A program made the translations under genes and the position numbers. Shown here piece by piece: positions 20,627-30,627 of a stretch of DNA of 64,000 nucleotides (position 1 is its first letter; the number at the start of each line of letters is the position of its first letter). Under the pieces are notes generated by a model. That model worked only from the letters and a program-made list of their open reading frames with translations. It was not told the origin of the DNA and searched no databases. Source of the stretch: Hirsutella rhossiliensis (taxonomy: Eukaryota > Ascomycota > Sordariomycetes > Hypocreales > Ophiocordycipitaceae); assembly GCF_020360975.1 (NCBI RefSeq), contig NW_025408667.1:11532001-11596000 (forward strand). The letters run 5' to 3'.

Positions 20627-22852
20627 CTAGTCCTGTTTTATGCGTTTGACTGTACCATGCCATGCATTGTCCGAATTCATCTTTCTCTTCGATGAATCGA
20701 CGGAAACATTATCAGGGCCCAGGAGCTCAACCGCTCTTCCCCCATTTTCCTGTTGCCTCTGACCTCGGCTAGTGTCTCGAATGTCCAAAGAAACTGAGTC
20801 GATGCTAGGGGATGGCCTTGATGTCCCAACCCAATGCCTGTGACCTCGCAACCTTCTTAGCCAGGACTTTTCTTCCCCTTCGCAATTGTCGGATATCTCT
20901 GAGCATTTTTGAGCCATTTCCTGCAGTTCCTCGAAGCTAGTAGTAGTAGTAAACGAGCGATCGTCATGGATCTTCAACACTCGTGGAAACCGTAGAGTAT
21001 AGTACCGAGCATTTGCGGGCTTGTCGAAGCCAGCTCCCACGAGTTCTACTATAAACGGATGTTGAAATAACGCCTTTGGGCGCAGTCCGCGGTTGGGGTC
21101 TAAGACCACGTCAAAATCTGGCGTGGACTCAATAAAGGGTATTTGTGTGAAGTATCCATGTCGGTTGAGATATTCCATATGGTCTTTCGGGATGCCATGT
21201 CTGTCGATGATGTCGATGATGCGAAGTCGTGGCTTAGAATTATACCGGCAGACCTCATTTTTATTTTCCACGCATCCGATATAAAATGACGTCCACCAGA
21301 GCTTCCCAATTCCGGTCTCTTGCTCATCTTCCGCACTGTGGTTTCCGCCGATGATGGTGAAGTCGGCAGAGTCACCGAGGCCTGGAATGTAGTCTTTCTT
21401 GAGTTTGATGAATGATTTGTCGCAATCGGAAGTGAAGTAAGGGTCGTTGCAACCTTTCAGCACCAGTCCCTCCCACCGTTGTGTAATGGCTCGCGCGAAT
21501 ACTTCAGTGAGCCGCTCGGCAGCATTAGCTGAGGAGAATGCAACCACTTCGCGGAATCCGACCTCGGCAAGACCTGGGATCCGACGAACCAGAGAGTGAA
21601 GTAGTCGTCGCCGTTTATCATGGCTTTCTCGAGCGCAGACCGTGTCGTCCAGTAACAGAAGATCGTAGAACATGATCATGAGATGTTCATTCACATTGGC
21701 GGGCGGGTCTTGGGCCGCACCAAGGAGCCGTCCTGATCGTCTGACGTGTTTACGAATTTTGTGGAAGGGCTCGATTGCCTCTCTGTCGTTGTTCCATACC
21801 AGCAGCTCGCCCTCCAATATGCATTGTTTTTTGATCCTGCAGTCTGCCGTGCCAAGTTCGAGGCTGTCTCGTAACGCGCGATGAAGGCCGATGCGGTCGA
21901 TGGTAGAGTCCCTCCCACTCTTGGAGAATATTTTGATGCATGCTCCGGGTTTGCTTAGATCAACATGAAGTTGACAGTATTCTCCATCGTATTTCCGCTC
22001 CACGCTCATTAGTCTGGAGCCAGCTAAGTGACAGCAATGCCTGATGCTCCTTGCTTTCGCATAGGCTGGTCGCTCAATCATGACTCCAACCTGCGGCTGT
22101 AGAACTTCCGTCAAAGCTTGCCAGGGGTTTACCACGGCCTGGAGGGGTGTATTCCGGATGTTAGGTCCCCCTAGGATACTTACGGCAACTGGGATTGAAT
22201 TCTGAAAACGGAGGAGATTGCACAAAAACGGGTGAAACCTGCTCATCGCCAATCTTTCCGGGACACAGGCCGGATTGTAGTTTTTGGATAGCATGCGAAC
22301 CAGCCATTTAGACTCAGAGCTGTTCAGTCTTCGGAAAAAACTGGAAAGCAGATCACCCGAGCTGCTGGATTGACAATGTTTCCGCTCAGTTTCTGCTTGT
22401 AGATCAGCGGACGAGAACGGTGACAAGGCTGCAATCCGATCGAGCACATCGTCAACTTCTTGCAGAGTCACTTTCGGACCCATCCTTGGTTCGCCGTCTG
22501 TTATAGCCATCACGCGCTCAACACAGGTTGCGAAGTCTGGGCCGTTCCTTGTTTGCCATCTCTGTAACTCCTTCATTCGGGACGATCCAAGACATTGTGC
22601 CCGTTGGATAATCCCTTCGAGCTGTCTTTTTGACAAGCCGAAAACCCGGTCTGGCCTGCGCTCGGGAAAGAGGCATGACAAGAACGCCACGGCTTCTGGT
22701 CCTAGACGTGGGATGGCTACATCGTGTTTGTCGAACCAGCCAACAAGACTGCGCACATCGAGGTCCTGGGTCTTCTGAATACTAAATGACCTCGTGTGAT
22801 TTCTTTCGAGTTCACTGAGGAGTTCACATAAGAGGTGGAATGTAAATGGCAT
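20627..22852 (-). CDS. ATP-dependent DNA ligase (DNA ligase IV-like catalytic core, no BRCT)
   Basis: A single open frame of 741 codons on the - strand, starting at MPFTFHLLCELL. An upstream in-frame ATG at 22936 would add 28 residues; the MPF start resembles ligase-IV N-termini and is preferred. Residues ~1-250 form an alpha-helical DNA-binding region. The adenylation domain has motif I ERKYDGEY with the nucleotide-accepting Lys at about 287, motif III MIMFYDLLLLDD, motif IV EGLVLKG and motif V SFIKLKKDY. A ligase OB-like region follows. No BRCT repeats and no XRCC4-binding linker are seen, so it is not canonical LIG4. BRCT-less ligases occur as paralogues in Pezizomycotina. It would seal nicks, probably in the nucleus. 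It is intact although surrounded by transposons. Confidence 0.9.
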   Translation of the reverse strand: MPFTFHLLCELLSELERNHTRSFSIQKTQDLDVRSLVGWFDKHDVAIPRLGPEAVAFLSCLFPERRPDRVFGLSKRQLEGIIQRAQCLGSSRMKELQRWQTRNGPDFATCVERVMAITDGEPRMGPKVTLQEVDDVLDRIAALSPFSSADLQAETERKHCQSSSSGDLLSSFFRRLNSSESKWLVRMLSKNYNPACVPERLAMSRFHPFLCNLLRFQNSIPVAVSILGGPNIRNTPLQAVVNPWQALTEVLQPQVGVMIERPAYAKARSIRHCCHLAGSRLMSVERKYDGEYCQLHVDLSKPGACIKIFSKSGRDSTIDRIGLHRALRDSLELGTADCRIKKQCILEGELLVWNNDREAIEPFHKIRKHVRRSGRLLGAAQDPPANVNEHLMIMFYDLLLLDDTVCARESHDKRRRLLHSLVRRIPGLAEVGFREVVAFSSANAAERLTEVFARAITQRWEGLVLKGCNDPYFTSDCDKSFIKLKKDYIPGLGDSADFTIIGGNHSAEDEQETGIGKLWWTSFYIGCVENKNEVCRYNSKPRLRIIDIIDRHGIPKDHMEYLNRHGYFTQIPFIESTPDFDVVLDPNRGLRPKALFQHPFIVELVGAGFDKPANARYYTLRFPRVLKIHDDRSFTTTTSFEELQEMAQKCSEISDNCEGEEKSWLRRLRGHRHWVGTSRPSPSIDSVSLDIRDTSRGQRQQENGGRAVELLGPDNVSVDSSKRKMNSDNAWHGTVKRIKQD

Positions 22853-22965
22853 GTTGACTGAAAGATTTGTAGTCGAGAACTGTTCAACCGGAGGATGGCG
22901 AATGTATGAACTATGAAGGAATGAGTCTGAGCACAAGTTCTGGGATGAGCAGAGTGGTCGAGTTC

Positions 22966-22977
22966 CGGTTTATATAC
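22966..22977 (-). promoter_or_regulatory. Putative TATA box of ligase gene
   Basis: GTGTATATAAACC on the - strand, about 30 bp before the upstream ATG (22936) and 115 bp before the preferred ATG (22852). If transcription starts ~30 bp downstream, the 22936 ATG would be at or near the mRNA end, which favours 22852. Confidence 0.4.
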
Positions 22978-24181
22978 ACTGTCCTCCTCGCTCCGTTTCT
23001 ACTGAATCTATCACCCTCGGCGAACTCCGACTAGTAGCATGCGGATGGATTGCTCCGTCTGATGACGACGTCATGAATCTCGTCGCTGCGGCTGACAGCC
23101 CTTGCGACATACCGGTAAGCACCCACTCTGCCTTGCCAAGTTATTTGTCATGACTGGATTCGGCATCTCAAGTTCGAAGATTGTGGTGTGACTACCGACC
23201 TCGCAACGCAATAGTCATTCAGCGGGATCTTCCATGAACGATGCAGCCTTGGTCGGTTGTATCCACAGTCACGCCTTGTGACGGCGCCGGGAGTGCTCGG
23301 TTCCCTAACGGTCTCACCCAACCGTGACCATGAATACTAACTTGGCGATTAGTATCTTGTTCAAGGCTGCAGTCAACATGTCTACGACCGGAGGGGGCAA
23401 GATGCCGCATGCCGCCTCTTCATGCATGCATGAGTCGGAACGACACCCCTGGTTTCACCGGTCCAGTCTGGCAAATTTCGTGCCAGCTCCGCGTCGTGGA
23501 GCATCACTTGTTGGTCTTGGGTTACGGATGAAGCCAATGAATGGGGAAGGTCGGTGCAGACCCATGCCGTAGCGAGAGTGAGCTGGTTATCCCTGGGATC
23601 AGGGCAGGCACTCTTTGGAGGAATGTGGGAGGGGAAGTAGTTTGTGAGCAAGGGGCCAGGGTCCTGCAGCTCTTCCTCCAGGACGAAGAGTGTCAAAAGG
23701 AGTGGCTCGGCAATGCCGAAATCTTTCACAGCCCCTTGCTGCGGGAGGCATGACTGGTAATCCCAAGCGGAGAAGCGGGCAGATGACTTGACAAATAGGG
23801 AGGCGTTCCCATCCCTCTCGATGGCTCTCTATTCGTACTCAACTCGAATCAGAAGCTAGCTAAACTTCCTCCAGGTATCTATTTGCGCCATGGGATCCCC
23901 ACTCATGTTCAAGCCATATGCCCTTGTGCTGCAAAGGCCAAAGCACAAGGGCTCCTGTACTCAAGAGATGCCACAGAGCAAGGCCACCATGTTCGTTCGG
24001 TATCTAGGTCAGGACTACAACGCTGCGCTTCTGCAAGCTGATGTGGGCCGAATGATTGCATGCCTTTTCTATATAGAGCTACTTTCGGCGCTGGCTTTTT
24101 GTTCGTTCCCTAGTGCGTGCGACCTCGGTGTTGTCTTTCCCCTGGCCCGCCGATACTTGCCCTGACCAGGGGTTTGTAAAT
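22978..24181. other. Intergenic region, nothing recognised
   Basis: Several short frames occur on both strands (for example at 23382-23729, - strand) but none shows a known domain, signal peptide or consistent codon pattern. No repeat shared with the rest of the window was noticed. Confidence 0.5.
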
Positions 24182-24812
24182 CAGAACGACACGAGCTGCG
24201 TCTTGTAGAGAAAGGCGATGCGCGGGTGTCCGGTGCGGCTGTGCAGGAAAGTGCTGGCCTTCATCCACACCTCGGTGAGGCGGACCTGGTCGAGGGCGAC
24301 GAGCTTGGTGGTGGCGCCCTTGCGCGAGGGCAGGCGGAAGACGTTCAAGAGGCCCTCCCAGAGGTGCATGGCCATGAACTTGGCCGAGGGGTCGACGAGG
24401 CACTTGTTCTGGCTCTGCGAGTGGCGCATGTAGTGCTCAGCCGTGTCCTCTATCGTCTGCTCGACCGTGTCGAGCTGGCTGGTGTCGGGGTTCCAGGCCA
24501 CGTTGAAGTACTGCAGGCGGTCAGTGGCGATGAAGAGCAGGTCCATGTCGTGGTCCTTGGGCCGCAGCCGCTGGAGCATGGAGATGATGCCGTAGATGAG
24601 CTTGGTGTGTAGGCACGTCATGCCGTCGTCGGTGAGGCGCCATATCTCGAGGCGATTGGCCTTGCTGGCGGCCGCGCGTCAGCAGGCGGCGCGCGGCGGA
24701 CGGGGGGAGGCACCTACGCCAGCACGAGGTCCTCGTGATTGGGGGACAGGAAACGGATGCGCAGTGCATGGCGGATGCTGGTGGGCTTGTGGACGGGGGC
24801 GACGTAGGCCAT
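24182..24812 (-). pseudogene. DDB1 5' fragment (two exons), truncated
   Basis: Exon 1 (24718-24812) encodes MAYVAPVHKPTSIRHALRI and FLSPNHEDLVLA. A 53-bp intron (24665-24717, GTAGGT...CCAG) precedes exon 2 (24182-24664), which starts KANRLEIWRL and continues TCLHTKLIYGIISMLQ, MRHSQSQNKCLVDPSAKF, HPRIAFLYKTQL. This is very close to the N-terminal beta-propeller of DNA damage-binding protein 1, a Cul4 E3 adaptor of roughly 1,100-1,200 residues. Only about 190 residues remain; after KTQL come VSF and a stop, with no later exon found. It is well conserved but cannot make a working adaptor. It looks like a partial gene duplicate. Confidence 0.85.
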
Positions 24813-25309
24813 TGCTGGCCGCCGCGTTGCAGGGAGGGCGTCTGGATGGGGGGAGCTCTCGCGGAGAGCTAATGGAGCGCCGTCATGCGCCTCCGCGGCG
24901 GCGTCGGGCGAGATTGGTGGTGAGGCGAAGCTGCGCGAGATGGGACCGACCCTGCCCAAGCTCCGTCACCAAGCCCACTGTAAGTCCCGGGGGCTGCCCC
25001 GCCGTAGCCGCTGGCCCCGCTGCAATCCAGCTCACCGGGTGGCCAGCTTCAGGTACCCCCAATCACGACGGGCTCAGGGACATCCAGGTCTGGCGTCCAA
25101 CATCTTGATCTCGGAAAGCGTCGAAATCACGACCGCCAAAATGGCAAATTTCAGGCCGGCAGCGCCAAGACTTTGTCAAAAGACCACGTCAACTGACCCG
25201 AGTCGCCCGAGAATCTACACCTGCAGAGGCCGAAGCAGCTCGTGGCCGAGCCGAGCGACGACGAGAAGACGGTGCGGGTGAGCGCCGAGGTGCCCGTCAA
25301 GGGCCTCGC
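24813..25309. other. GC-rich upstream region of the DDB1 fragment
   Basis: No supported gene. It may include the original DDB1 promoter. The NB-ARC fragment's reading dissolves into a (CGA)n run at about 25317-25331. Confidence 0.4.
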
Positions 25310-25665
25310 TTGAGTGCGACGACGACGACGACGGCGTGGTGTTTCCGCGTTGTCGAGAATGAGCAGCCAGCACGGGTCCGTCTCGATTCGCTCGCGTACG
25401 GCCGTCAGCAGCTCCTACCCATCCAGACTACCCGCCAGGCCCAGCCTCTTCGCAATAACCTTGTAGTCCTGCGTAAATGTCGTCTCATTGTCGGTGTGGA
25501 CCCAGAACACTGAGCAGGCCGGGTCGCGGCTCCGGCGGTAGGCATACTCGAGAGCGATCTGTGTTTTGCTATTTTGGTCGGCAGACTTACCCAGAGCCGC
25601 AGAGGCCCGAGAGCCAGGAATCAACTTGAATCTATATTGCAGCATGTTGGCTTCACCGACGATGC
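25310..25665 (-). pseudogene. NB-ARC (NLR) gene fragment, copy 1
   Basis: On the - strand exon sequence IQVDSWLSGLCGSG joins, over a 22-nt GTAAGT...ATAG gap (about 25572-25593), to KTQIALEYAYRRSRDPACSV and FWVHTDNETTFTQDYK. Together they form a P-loop GLxGSGKTQIALEYAY typical of fungal NB-ARC receptors. Downstream, an in-frame TAG after LAGSLDG interrupts ELLTAVRERIETD and the kinase-2 segment CWLLILDNAE. A 22-nt intron is too short to splice. In copy 2 (52525-52640) the intron is about 45 nt and the P-loop reads GLGGSGKT. So this copy has an intron deletion, a Gly-to-Cys change in the P-loop and a nonsense codon. Confidence 0.75.
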
Positions 25666-25949
25666 GCTCCGCTCAGTAAACAGGCGATGAGATCAGGTTA
25701 TGGATTCAGCGCGGCGGCTTCAACCGTCCGCAGCTAGGCATCCACTCAAGACCACACCGCCAGTCGTGTGAAGGGAAGCATCGCAGCTACTGACACCGGA
25801 CACCACGTGAAGGTCTGCTGCTTCGTCCTGCTGCTTTGCGAGGCAGCATCCGGTGTGCTCACCGGAGGCTAGGGTCTAAGCACCAGCAGGGCATGAAAGC
25901 TCCTGGCAGGTATAAACCCACGCAGAAGGGCATTAGCTCCGGCAGGGCA

Positions 25950-26275
25950 TGGCAGCTCTCCGCAGGGCATGAGCTCCTGGACTGCGGTAATGGCCGAGGC
26001 GCTTATGGGCTCCAGCAAGGTGCAGAGGCACCTCGCAGGACACGAGTTCTGGACAGTCGTGAGAGCCGAAGCGCCTTTAGCTCCATCAAGGTGCAGAGGC
26101 ACCTCGGGACACGAGCTAATGGACAGCCTTGAGGCCGAAGCGCTTATGGGCTCCAGCAAGGTGCAGAGGCACCTCGCAGGACACGAGTTCTGGACATTCG
26201 TGAGAGCCGAAGCGCCTTTAGCTCCATCAAGATGCAAATGCACCTCGGGACACGAGCTAATGGACAGCCATGAGG
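25950..26275 (+). repeat. Tandem repeat, alternating ~68-70-bp units
   Basis: AAGGTGCAGAGGCACCTCG recurs at about 26019, 26089, 26159 and, changed, 26229. Spacers alternate between a version with TTCTGGACAGTCGTGAGAGC and one with GAGCTAATGGACAGC. So there is a ~140-bp dimeric unit. All frames stay open across the block; none is recognised. The same block is at 52928-53250. Confidence 0.75.
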
Positions 26276-26431
26276 GCCGAGGAGCATGAGCTCCTCGACA
26301 ACCCTGAGGAAGAAGAATCAGGAGACGGAGAGGGCGCCGATGCCGATATTAATACCATGCTTCGTGGCCGCCCTATCCGTCGCAGTCGCTTCCTCTCGGC
26401 GAGACCATTTATGGCTCTGCCAGAATTCTGA
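26270..26431 (+). CDS. Small ORF (53 aa) conserved in both duplication copies
   Basis: Starts ATG after an in-frame TAA and reads MRAEEHELLDNPEEEESGDG then a basic end with RGRPIRRSRFLSARPF and a stop. It is acidic in the first half, Arg-rich in the second. The copy at 53248-53409 has the same length and no indel, although flanking sequence has several. That could mean constraint or simply recent duplication. It may be a last exon. Function unknown. Confidence 0.25.
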   Translation: MRAEEHELLDNPEEEESGDGEGADADINTMLRGRPIRRSRFLSARPFMALPEF

Positions 26432-27045
26432 CCAGCTCTGTGCCCGCGCATGACTGAGGCGGCGCGAGGCAGAAATAGAAAGCGCAAAAACGGCCCCTCT
26501 CCCCCGCCCAACGCCGTCGGCTTTTGCGAGGCGCCCCCATCAATTACCGCGTCCTAGTGAGGCGCTCCGTCCAATTTTTCACGTGGTCGTCCGGTTCGTG
26601 ACATGCAGATCGCTGATGTGGAGCTTGTACGCATATGCATGTGGCAGGGGCATGCGTCGTCCAATTCTTGACATCATCACTGTAGCAGGGGCATACGTTG
26701 TCCAATTCTCGACATGCAGATTACTGTGTCAGGAGCGTGCGTTGTCCCGTTCTTCGCGTGGCCATTGAGCCGCAGCTGATCGTCGGTTTCTTGACGCCGT
26801 TTGGTGGCATCTCTCGCTACCGTGTCGTCCGCTCCTGAGGTGCCGATCACTGATGTGGAGCTTGTAAGCGGATGGGGCCCGCTTCGTCCGATTCTTGCCG
26901 TGCAGATCACTAAGTTAGTGCGGGGTAAGGTGCTGGCGTGATCCAGACGAGCAGATCACGCATGCGGATGCAAGTCCAAATTGGGCACAGCAACACGTCG
27001 TCATGGGGAGCCACTTAGCCGTTTGCGTGCGCATTCGGACTCACA

Positions 27046-27667
27046 GTAGCCGCAGGACCTTCAAGGCCGTGTCCATTTATCCAGTTGGGGCTATTGCCAC
27101 CCTGATAGACAAATAAGGTACGCGTTCTAGATTTGTCCAGTTACTGGTGGGGTGAGGTCGATGGAGGGAGGCATATGTGGACGTGGCTTTGACCCTTGTG
27201 CCTTTGCGGCCCGTCATACAGTAGAGAATGCAAGTCAGAATGGGTCACAGCAACAAGCCGCCGTAGAGACTGTGGCGAATGAATGCGATGCCTCGCGCGG
27301 CCAAATCACGCCAGTTGCGGCCAGTGTCTCCTTGTCCAGTTGGAGAAGCAGCAATGACACTGAAGCAGCCTTCTTTCGTAGTGTGGGCAAAGGATGAGTG
27401 AGTTCGCGGGTACTCATATTGTCGACGACCTGCAACTGGGGGTGCGGGAATAGCACCCCATGGCGGCAAGACGTGAACTACTGTGACTCATCCACCAACA
27501 CCACCAGAAACTCACCCCCGCTGCCAACCCCAGCCCCCAAAACCTCCCTTTTTGGAAGTCATGCTTCAAGGCCACAAATTCCTTGCGCTGCTGCGTCGTC
27601 CAGTTCCTGACGATCTCTGACAGCTTTACGTAAAGCCCATGCAAGGCCACTTCTGGCCGCCTGCAGC
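27046..27667. other. Region without a supported gene
   Basis: A - strand frame (27414-27743) gives KLSEIVRNWTTQQRKEFVAL followed by a Trp-rich hydrophobic segment, which looks protein-like, but it runs into the LINE-B tail and has no recognisable family. No other structure is evident. Confidence 0.4.
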
Positions 27668-27696
27668 TGGGGGGAGGGGTGGTAGTAGTAGTAGTA

Positions 27697-29887
27697 CCAT
27701 GCCCCACCCCCCTTTCGGTAACACCCACCTTTCGGTAGCGCATTAGGAAATATCCCCACCAAAACCCATCAATTTCACTTACACCGATTCCAGCCAGCTT
27801 TGAAGATATTCACAAGCCGTCACTTGGAGTAGATAGAGGATTGATTGAATTCTACTTTTCGATGGTTGAATGTTTGTACAGGGGTCTGTGGCCTGTGCGT
27901 ACCTTGCACGCGAAATTACCATCCAACCCCCTAATCTCCTTCCGCCTCCTGACGATGATTCTTCTCGTTATTCCTCCACCACATGACCAAAATGACCTTA
28001 AAGCGGCCTCGGAGTATTTATACGGAGGATATTATGGCTAATGCGATAATTGATGTCACAAAAAACGGCTTGTCGCAGTACCGCGCCGCCCAAAAGTATG
28101 ACATACCTCAGCAGTCTATTTCCGACAGACTCAAAGGCCAGGTAGCCCTGGCTGATCAGATCCAGCCTCGTCAACTCTTGAGTAAGTCTCAGGAAGCTCG
28201 CTTGGTTTCTTGGATCCTCCGCCAAGAGTCTCTCGGCTATGCTCCCTCCCACAGTCAGATCCGCGCATGTGTGGAGGCTCTTATGAAGCAACTGAACAAC
28301 GACCGGACAGTGGGGCGCAACTGGGTCTCTAAATTCATCAATCGCCATCCGGACATCAAGAACAAGCGTGGGAGACGTCAGGAAGCTAACCGATTTAATG
28401 CTTTTACGCCTCGTGCGGTTCACTGGTTCTTCGATATCAGGGAAAAGGAGTATGGATGGATTAAACCAGAAAATACCGTGAATGTTGACGAAGGCGGTAT
28501 TATGTCTGGCTTTGGTGAGTATTTGGCTTGTCTTTCATTACTTTTACTAACCAGACTCTTTTTGCCAGGTTTGGATAGTCTTGTGGTTGGGAGTGCAGAC
28601 CCAAAACGGAAGGCCCTTCTGAAAGGGCCACAGTCCCGCAACTGGACCTCATTTATTGAAGCTATCACTGCAGACGGCCGTGTCCTTACCCTGGCATTAT
28701 CTTTAAGGGCAAAGAACTTCAGAAACAGTGGTTCTTGACGGAATTCGGCAAAATAGCCGACTGGCATTACATAACGTCGCCCAACGGATGGACGGACAAC
28801 CATATCGCTATTGAGTGGCTTGAGAGGGTCTATTTGCCCCAGACGCGACCAGCCGATGCCTCAGATGCTAGACTGATCATATTAGATGGACATGGAAGTC
28901 ATGCAACGGTGCGTTTCTTTATCCACCTCTGTAGGAATTACCGTTAACCGGGACCAGGATGCATGGATGGCCACATGCTTTTTGAACAACGTTTATTGCT
29001 GTTACCTTCCTGCCCACTGCTCTCATGGCCTCCAGCCGTTAGATAACGGTGTATTCAATGCCTCCAAGGCAGCTTACCGGAAAGAACTTCAGAAATTGAC
29101 CTGTTTGACCGATTCTGCGCCTGTTCATAAGGTCAATTTTATACGGGCATATGCTAAAGCGCGCGAGGTTGGAATGACGGCAAAGAATATATTGTCCGGC
29201 TGGAGGGTCACTGGGAATTGGCCGATCTCACGATCCAAGGCATTGCGGCATCCAGAAATTCACGCGGACATTGTAGAGACGTCTCCAAAGTCCGCGCCAT
29301 TTTGGGTTCTGATGATACGCCAAGAAACAGCCGCCAGATTCGCGATTTCGGAAAGAACAAGACTCCTGGTACCCGGAGACGATACGCCGTGATAGCTAGA
29401 GGCTTTGAAGCCCAAGAACAGACGCTTGCCGAGCACAGCAACAGAATCGCGAAGCTAGAGGAAGAAGTGGCCCGGCTGCAGAGAGGCAAGAAGAGGAGAG
29501 CAATTCCTGAACCCGAACAGACGGTTCATGACTCTCAGTGAAGCTTTGGTGGCTGAGGAAGCCATCCCCAAATTAAAAGCCGAGAGATAGCCGTTGTGCT
29601 GAATTCTGACACAGAGGAGGAGGCGGTCTCAGAGGTGGAGACAGCTTCAGTGATCGAAGTCAAGGTGGCACCGAAGCCCTTCCAGTCACCACCAGATCCG
29701 GGCGAATGGTAAAAAAGCGCCGGTACATATAAGAGCGTCCATTTCTCTACGGAATGATATAATTTTTGTGTTTATAATGTTAAGTTCTGATCATATTTCA
29801 TGTAGTTCAAATGGTAGACTTTTGGTGGAGAATTTTTCAATTGCGCTACCGAAAGGTGGGTGTTACCGAAAGGGGGGTGGGGCATGG
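27697..29887 (+). mobile_element. pogo-1, Fot1/pogo-type DNA transposon (2,191 bp)
   Basis: Long terminal inverted repeats: CCATGCCCCACCCCCCTTTC and on inwards to TAGCGCA at the left, mirrored at 29845-29887 on the right (about 45 bp). Flanked by TA (27695-27696, 29888-29889), the usual Tc1/mariner-pogo target duplication. The target lies within the (TAG)n tail of LINE-B. It encodes a CENP-B/DDE transposase with two short introns. A truncated second copy is at 44339-45054. Confidence 0.93.
27983..29541 (+). pseudogene. pogo-1 transposase (HTH-psq, CENP-B HTH, DDE_1), frameshifted
   Basis: ATG at 27983 (MTKMTLKRPRSIYTED). A pipsqueak-type HTH (QYRAAQKYDIPQQSISDRL) is followed by a Tc5/CENP-B HTH (LVSWILRQESLGYAPSHSQI...NRHPDI) and DDE catalytic segments: NVDEGGI, LIILDGHGSHAT and LPAHCSHGLQPLDNGVF. 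Two introns: 28515-28568 (54 nt, GTGAGT, ACTAAC, CCAG) and 28909-28957 (49 nt). The first is a multiple of three with no stop. Single-base losses near 28695 (expected P before GIIFKGKELQKQW) and near 29305 break the frame. The C-terminus has a heptad-rich coiled coil (HSNRIAKLEEEVARLQRG). It would cut and insert at TA sites. Confidence 0.88.
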
Positions 29888-29904
29888 TAGTAGTAGTATT
29901 GATT

Positions 29905-30627
29905 GGGGATAGTTAAATAACCACCTCCTCCCACTAATCTGCCACCCCAAAGTGGGTCAATGTGGCGCACCTTTGAGGTAAAGGTGGCGTAACGCCAAAA
30001 CCTCCTTGGCACACAAGGCACGCCGCGCAACATCACACAGTCAGCCGTAAGTGAAGCTTTTCGCGATATCTTAACAACGCCTTAATCGGTTGCAACGCCG
30101 TTATCACCGCCGCGCCGCCCCGTCACGACCGTGCCACCCACGTCACCGTACCACTTGCCGCTATGGAGTCCATGAGCACTGTGTTCTCTACCACCTACGA
30201 GTCCGAGGCCGAGGCTACTCGTGCCTGCAAGACCGTAGGCTGGGAGATCGGCTTTGGCCTTAGGCGCCGGAATGCGAAGCCTTCGGCTCGTGCGCCGACC
30301 TCTGTGTTCTGTGACTTTGATACGATGGAGCGGCTTGATGAGGCTAACGCCCTTGCGCTAAGGGAGATGGCGAAGGAATGCCCTTTATAGCCCTTGTAGT
30401 TATAGTGCTCTTGAATTGACGATGCGGGTCTAATGACTCCTAGAAAAGTGGCATTTCTATGTTCTATGCATCGCGGCCGGCTTCACTTGCGTTGTGTGCC
30501 TTGGGCATTGTGCCTTGGGTCTCGTGTGTGCACTGGGGCCGGCCGGACGTTGTGTGCGGCGATGCGCCACATTGACCCACTTTGGGGTGGCAGATTAGTG
30601 GGAGGAGGTGGTTATTTAACTACCCCC
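29905..30627. mobile_element. MULE-NA, non-autonomous Mutator-like element (723 bp)
   Basis: Terminal inverted repeats of about 70 bp begin GGGGATAGTTAAATAACCAC (left) and GGGGGTAGTTAAATAACCAC (right, inverse). The 8-bp duplication TATTGATT flanks it (29897-29904, 30628-30635). The LINE-C 3'UTR at 37617-37640 is the same sequence without the element and with a single TATTGATT, an independent empty site. Size, long TIRs and 8-bp duplication indicate a MULE derivative. It carries one FAR1-like ORF. Confidence 0.9.
30163..30390 (+). CDS. Short FAR1-like ORF (75 aa) inside MULE-NA
   Basis: Starts MESMSTVFSTTYESEAEA and continues with a segment like GFGLRRRNAKPSARAPTSVF. The pattern (Y/S start, EA helix, GFGLRRRNAKPS) resembles the beginning of the FAR1/WRKY-GCM1-type DNA-binding domain found at the N-terminus of fungal MULE transposases, but the downstream Cys/His residues and the transposase are missing. 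Most likely a remnant left by internal deletion of an autonomous element. Possible binding to the element's own TIRs is only speculation. Confidence 0.5.
   Translation: MESMSTVFSTTYESEAEATRACKTVGWEIGFGLRRRNAKPSARAPTSVFCDFDTMERLDEANALALREMAKECPL

Larger units (their letters stand above)
25567..27045 (+). repeat. Segmental duplication, copy A (pairs with 52525-54033)
   Basis: About 1.48 kb, colinear and same orientation as 52525-54033, with many small indels and substitutions. It starts in the NB-ARC fragment (TGTTTTGCTATT) and ends at about GTGCGCATTC. It includes a tandem repeat block (about 25950-26270), a conserved 53-codon ORF and a GC-rich tail with several CCAATTCTTGACAT-like motifs (about 26570-26760). 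Confidence 0.9.

Noticed and set aside
24226..24612. 128-codon + strand frame over the DDB1 fragment
   Set aside because: It is the antisense shadow of DDB1 exon 2.
25869..26289. Overlapping long frames on both strands across the tandem repeat
   Set aside because: All frames are open because the unit lacks stops; no domain and no codon bias. They reflect the repeat, not genes.
27414..27743. Protein-like - strand frame with KLSEIVRNWTTQQRKEF
   Set aside because: It overlaps the LINE-B tail and pogo inverted repeat, has no known family and no clear start.
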